Notes under the pieces: model-generated | What the model was told of the DNA's origin: nothing | Database searches by the model: none | The model's input: only the letters and a program-made list of their open reading frames with translations | Program-made: the position numbers and the translations under genes | DNA from: Pirellulaceae bacterium | GTDB taxonomy: Bacteria; Planctomycetota; Planctomycetia; Pirellulales; Pirellulaceae | NCBI GenBank assembly: GCA_020846515.1 | Contig: JADLDX010000571.1 | Location: forward strand, 1-23,271 | DNA length: 23,271 nt | Direction of reading: 5' to 3' | Shown: positions 20,499 through 23,271 of the stretch, one piece after another | Position numbering within the stretch: the first letter of the stretch is position 1 | Layout: the number at the start of each line of letters is the position of its first letter

Positions 20499-22883
20499 TT
20501 ATCGAATCACTCGCAGGATGTCGTTTAAAATTGCAAAGGCCATCAAGCCCAGCAGGCACATCACACCGACCATCGTCAGTTTTACCTGCAGCGCTTCATT
20601 GAGCGGCTTGCCACGTATGGCTTCGGCAATCAAAAACACGAGATGGCCGCCATCCAAGGCCGGAATCGGTAGGAAATTAAGGATGGCCAGGTTCGCGCTC
20701 AGCAAGGTCAGAAACAGTAACAGACGCGATGGCGAATCTGAGGCTTCTTGCGAGGCCACTTGAGCAATGCCAAACGGACCAGCCAAGTTGCGTGGACTGG
20801 CGCGACCGGTTACCAAGATCGTCAAGAACTCAAACACATCTCCCAGTCGTCGGCCGGTTTCCGTCACACCCCAAGTGAGCGACTGCGCCACATTCTCCGT
20901 TTTTTGAATCTTTTCCAGAGCCGTCATCGGCAAGCCGCGTTGATGCCAATACCAGTCCTTGGCGTACTGAATGGGCAAGACAACTTCGCGAACTTGATTG
21001 TCGCGTTTGAGGAAACAACGAATCTTCAAATCTATCGGTAGGAATTGCAGTTCGTTCATCCAGTAGGCCACTGTGTTGAGCGACGAAAGTTCCAAAGGTT
21101 TGGGACTGATGATCACATCATCCTTGGCATATTCCTTGATTTCGTCCTCTGTGACTTCGATTTTGATTTGCGTCAGTTCATCACCGACCTGAACACTCGA
21201 ACTGGCCTTGCTGGACAATGGGTCGATGGAGCTGACCTTAGGCAGCACCGAATAAGCGATGCCATAGTTTTCCAAACCGAATTGAGCCGACACGCGTCCG
21301 ATACTACCAAAGGCAACCGGAGTTGGAGCTTCCATCGTGAAGGTCAAAGTTTGATCAGTTGATTCTTTGGCGGCTTTGTCCGCGGGACGTCTGACGACAA
21401 ATTCGATCGGTGACCCAATTTTTTCGGCCACCTGCATTGGCAAATGCATCGCGTCGGTCACCGGTTGGCCGGCGACCTTTTCTAGAATGTCACCAACTTT
21501 AATTCCCGCTACCTCGGCGACCGAATCTTTGCGAACGGCCGTGATAGGCCCCATGGCAAAACCAATGCCTAAGGTCTTGACCGGCACAGGCGGCAGGCTG
21601 ATCTTCAATTCCTCTGAATCTGCGTTTGCGGCCGTGGCGGACTCGGCCGGCGCCGGCTTAGCCCCGGGGGTGGCGTCTGCCGCTTGGCTGTCCATTTTTC
21701 GCAAGATCGTCAACTCGATCGGTTGATTCCACTTGGCGTGCAACTTGTCGGTCAGCGAGACTCCCAGGATCTGGCCCGAATCCGGATCAACCGGCAAGGG
21801 TTGGCCGTCGGCAGCAATCACCTGATCGCCTGCACGCAGATCAATCTTCTGCGACGCCAAATAGGAGTACTTCGACGGCGGAGCGCTTAACGTGGCTACC
21901 GTCGCCGAGTTGATGCCGGCCAAAAAGTATCCATCTGGATGCAAGTTGGAGGCAGGTGTCACGTTGACTGTCAGCCGATTGCCATCGCGATCGACCGTAA
22001 ACGGTATGGAAGCGTTGCCATTGCGCAGCCCGTGGATGACGGTCTTGCCACCCATGTCTTCAAAGCGGAGGTAAGGATCATCCTGCTTCATCTTCGCCAT
22101 CTGCAGCACGTGATCACCCGGCTTCAAGCCGGCTTGCCAGGCTGGCGCGCCCAGGGGCAAACCACCGATTGTAGTCGGCGAATACGGCACACCGTACAAG
22201 AAGGCCGCTGCGGCCAAGAACACGGCGAAAATCACATTCATGACCACGCCGGCCGAGATGATGATCATGCGTTGCCAAACCGGTTTGGCTTGATAGCTGC
22301 GTGGATCCAGCTGCGCGTCTGGACCGCCGCCTTGACGCGCGCGTTCGGCTTCCGCTTCGGCATTGCGCGGGTCATCGTCTTGACCCAGCATTTTGACATA
22401 ACCGCCCAACGGGACGATACCGATGCCGTACTCTGTTTCACCCCAACGAAAACGTCCGAGCGTGCGCGGTAGACGAATGGGGCCAATAGAAATCGGCACA
22501 TCAAAGCCGACGTAAAATTTTTCACACTTTACGCCGAACGTCTTTGCGGCCAAGAAGTGTCCAAGCTCGTGCACAAAAATCACAAAGCCCAGGCCCGCCG
22601 CGACTTGAAGGCCTACGGCGATGTACCCTAACCAACGGGTCACCAGGGGCACTTCACCTAGTAGATTAAGGTTGAGCAGGTTGATAAAGAGTAAGCACGA
22701 ATCCATAGATTGCATCGCAGAGTTCATGAGCCCCGAACCGGCCGAGATGGCGCTGTATAACATCGAACTAGTCAAAATCGAAACGTTTAAAATCGAAACG
22801 TCGAACATGGAGAGCATTGTTGCGTTGAATATTGTTGCGTTAAGAACAAAGTCGTTGGATAAAGTTGTCAAAAACGAAGCCAT
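20499..22883 (-). CDS. rseP: RIP metalloprotease RseP (site-2 protease), enlarged with several PDZ domains
   Basis: From the ATG at 22883 the protein has 794 residues, against about 450 in E. coli RseP. It carries the zinc site HELGH at 105-109 at the end of the first conserved membrane helix and the second catalytic motif NFLPIPALDGG, ending near 746, before the final membrane helices. The space between holds at least three PDZ-like segments (GLKPGDHVLQ, DLRAGDQVIAADGQPLP, GIKVGDILEKVAGQPV) and a further beta-rich part. It cleaves membrane-embedded substrates such as anti-sigma factors or signal-peptide remnants. The ATG shares a base with the dxr stop (TAATG), which supports this start. The first ~60 residues are a hydrophobic leader coded by a 15 bp tandem repeat; a later ATG (22730, 22718 or 22709) would give a more ordinary N-terminus. 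Confidence 0.9.
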   Translation of the reverse strand: MASFLTTLSNDFVLNATIFNATMLSMFDVSILNVSILTSSMLYSAISAGSGLMNSAMQSMDSCLLFINLLNLNLLGEVPLVTRWLGYIAVGLQVAAGLGFVIFVHELGHFLAAKTFGVKCEKFYVGFDVPISIGPIRLPRTLGRFRWGETEYGIGIVPLGGYVKMLGQDDDPRNAEAEAERARQGGGPDAQLDPRSYQAKPVWQRMIIISAGVVMNVIFAVFLAAAAFLYGVPYSPTTIGGLPLGAPAWQAGLKPGDHVLQMAKMKQDDPYLRFEDMGGKTVIHGLRNGNASIPFTVDRDGNRLTVNVTPASNLHPDGYFLAGINSATVATLSAPPSKYSYLASQKIDLRAGDQVIAADGQPLPVDPDSGQILGVSLTDKLHAKWNQPIELTILRKMDSQAADATPGAKPAPAESATAANADSEELKISLPPVPVKTLGIGFAMGPITAVRKDSVAEVAGIKVGDILEKVAGQPVTDAMHLPMQVAEKIGSPIEFVVRRPADKAAKESTDQTLTFTMEAPTPVAFGSIGRVSAQFGLENYGIAYSVLPKVSSIDPLSSKASSSVQVGDELTQIKIEVTEDEIKEYAKDDVIISPKPLELSSLNTVAYWMNELQFLPIDLKIRCFLKRDNQVREVVLPIQYAKDWYWHQRGLPMTALEKIQKTENVAQSLTWGVTETGRRLGDVFEFLTILVTGRASPRNLAGPFGIAQVASQEASDSPSRLLLFLTLLSANLAILNFLPIPALDGGHLVFLIAEAIRGKPLNEALQVKLTMVGVMCLLGLMAFAILNDILRVIR
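22760..22848 (-). repeat. Degenerate 15 bp tandem repeat at the start of rseP
   Basis: AAAATCGAAACGT recurs at 22774-22786 and 22789-22801, and ATTGTTGCGTT at 22816-22826 and 22831-22841, each pair 15 bases apart. About six units are visible. On the minus strand they code pentapeptides of the kind LNATI, FNATM, VSILN, VSILT. Confidence 0.8.
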
Positions 22884-23271
22884 TAACATAATGCCGCCCA
22901 CCGCTGTGTTTCCAGTCGTGACCAGGCATCCAACTGTAGTAGTTGGTCCAGGGTCGGATTGGGTTCAAAATCGTGCTGGTCAAGAACGCGGCGACAAGCC
23001 GGAACAATATCGACCAAGCGTATCTTTTCTTCCAAAAACAACGCAACCGCAGCTTCATTGGCCGCGTTGACTACCGCTCCGGTTGAACCGCCACGCTGCG
23101 CAACTTCCCAGCCCAGTGTGACCGCCGGAAAGCGATCCAGGTCCACCGGCTGAAAGGATAACTCTGAGTTGACCGTCCAATCCATTTTAGGGCAAGGACA
23201 ATCCCGCCGCTCAGGGTAGGTTAAAGCATACTGAATAGGCAACCGCATGTCGGGAGGGCTGAGCTGGGCAA
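22883..23271 (-). CDS. dxr: 1-deoxy-D-xylulose 5-phosphate reductoisomerase Dxr, C-terminal part (gene runs off the window)
   Basis: About 129 C-terminal residues are present; the gene continues past 23271. Typical Dxr blocks are visible: AQLSPPDMRLPIQYALTYPE, then SFQPVDLDRFPAVTLGWEVA with GGSTGAVVNAANEAAVALFL and a final helical domain. Dxr makes 2-C-methyl-D-erythritol 4-phosphate, the committed step of the MEP isoprenoid pathway. Its TAA stop (22885-22883) shares a base with the ATG of rseP. The order dxr-rseP is common in bacteria and known from planctomycetes. Confidence 0.93.
   Translation of the reverse strand, partial: AQLSPPDMRLPIQYALTYPERRDCPCPKMDWTVNSELSFQPVDLDRFPAVTLGWEVAQRGGSTGAVVNAANEAAVALFLEEKIRLVDIVPACRRVLDQHDFEPNPTLDQLLQLDAWSRLETQRWAALC

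Noticed and set aside
1..23271. tRNA or rRNA genes
   Set aside because: No T-loop/CCA-like cloverleaf or conserved rRNA stretch was noticed on either strand; a covariance-model scan would be needed to be sure.

Overview
The window looks like chromosomal DNA from a planctomycete, most likely of the Pirellulales. The evidence is gene content: a PVC-type heme-binding CxxCH protein, a PEP-CTERM surface protein, an enlarged multi-PDZ RseP directly behind dxr, a Rho_N/DUF4912 protein paired with LarE, and a long-form HisG. Shine-Dalgarno sites are weak or absent before many starts, and several non-ATG starts are supported by overlaps. There is no rRNA, tRNA, CRISPR array, integrase or transposase gene that I can see.

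Layout. Positions 1-2470 hold the 3' part of a secreted cytochrome-like protein, followed by a 450 bp gene-free stretch full of inverted repeats. A PEP-CTERM protein follows at 2921-3481. Positions 3493-4620 are a small cassette: a ParD-like antitoxin and a frameshifted zeta-type toxin, bracketed by three copies of a short repeat (core AATAGACCTGACCCC). The cassette runs into the 3' end of an RND efflux operon on the minus strand (marR, membrane-fusion protein, AcrB-type pump; 10000 down to 4555). The last ~22 codons of the pump are repeat DNA. The marR promoter region carries three TTCGAA boxes.

Positions 10282-11715 encode a secreted protein of unknown function, followed by a nested inverted-repeat element. 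The minus strand then carries an HTH protein (12014-12730) and an operon of DUF4912 protein plus LarE sulfur transferase (15385-12872). After a ~500 bp gene-free gap come miaA, plsC and a CaMKII-association-domain (NTF2-like) protein, with plsC and the last gene overlapping. Divergent from miaA is the histidine pair hisE-hisG, overlapping by 4 bp. The right end is a minus-strand run dxr (partial) - rseP - ABC transporter ATPase.

The main themes are ordinary housekeeping (histidine, isoprenoids, tRNA modification, envelope stress proteolysis, phospholipid acylation) interrupted by repeat-driven change. The repeat-bracketed toxin-antitoxin cassette has rewritten the end of an efflux pump. Short in-frame tandem duplications (12-15 bp units) recur in the disordered or terminal segments of several unrelated proteins (MarR tail, membrane-fusion protein both ends, RseP N-terminus). 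I found no clearly new multi-gene system; the best candidates for follow-up are the repeat-bracketed cassette and the DUF4912-LarE pair.
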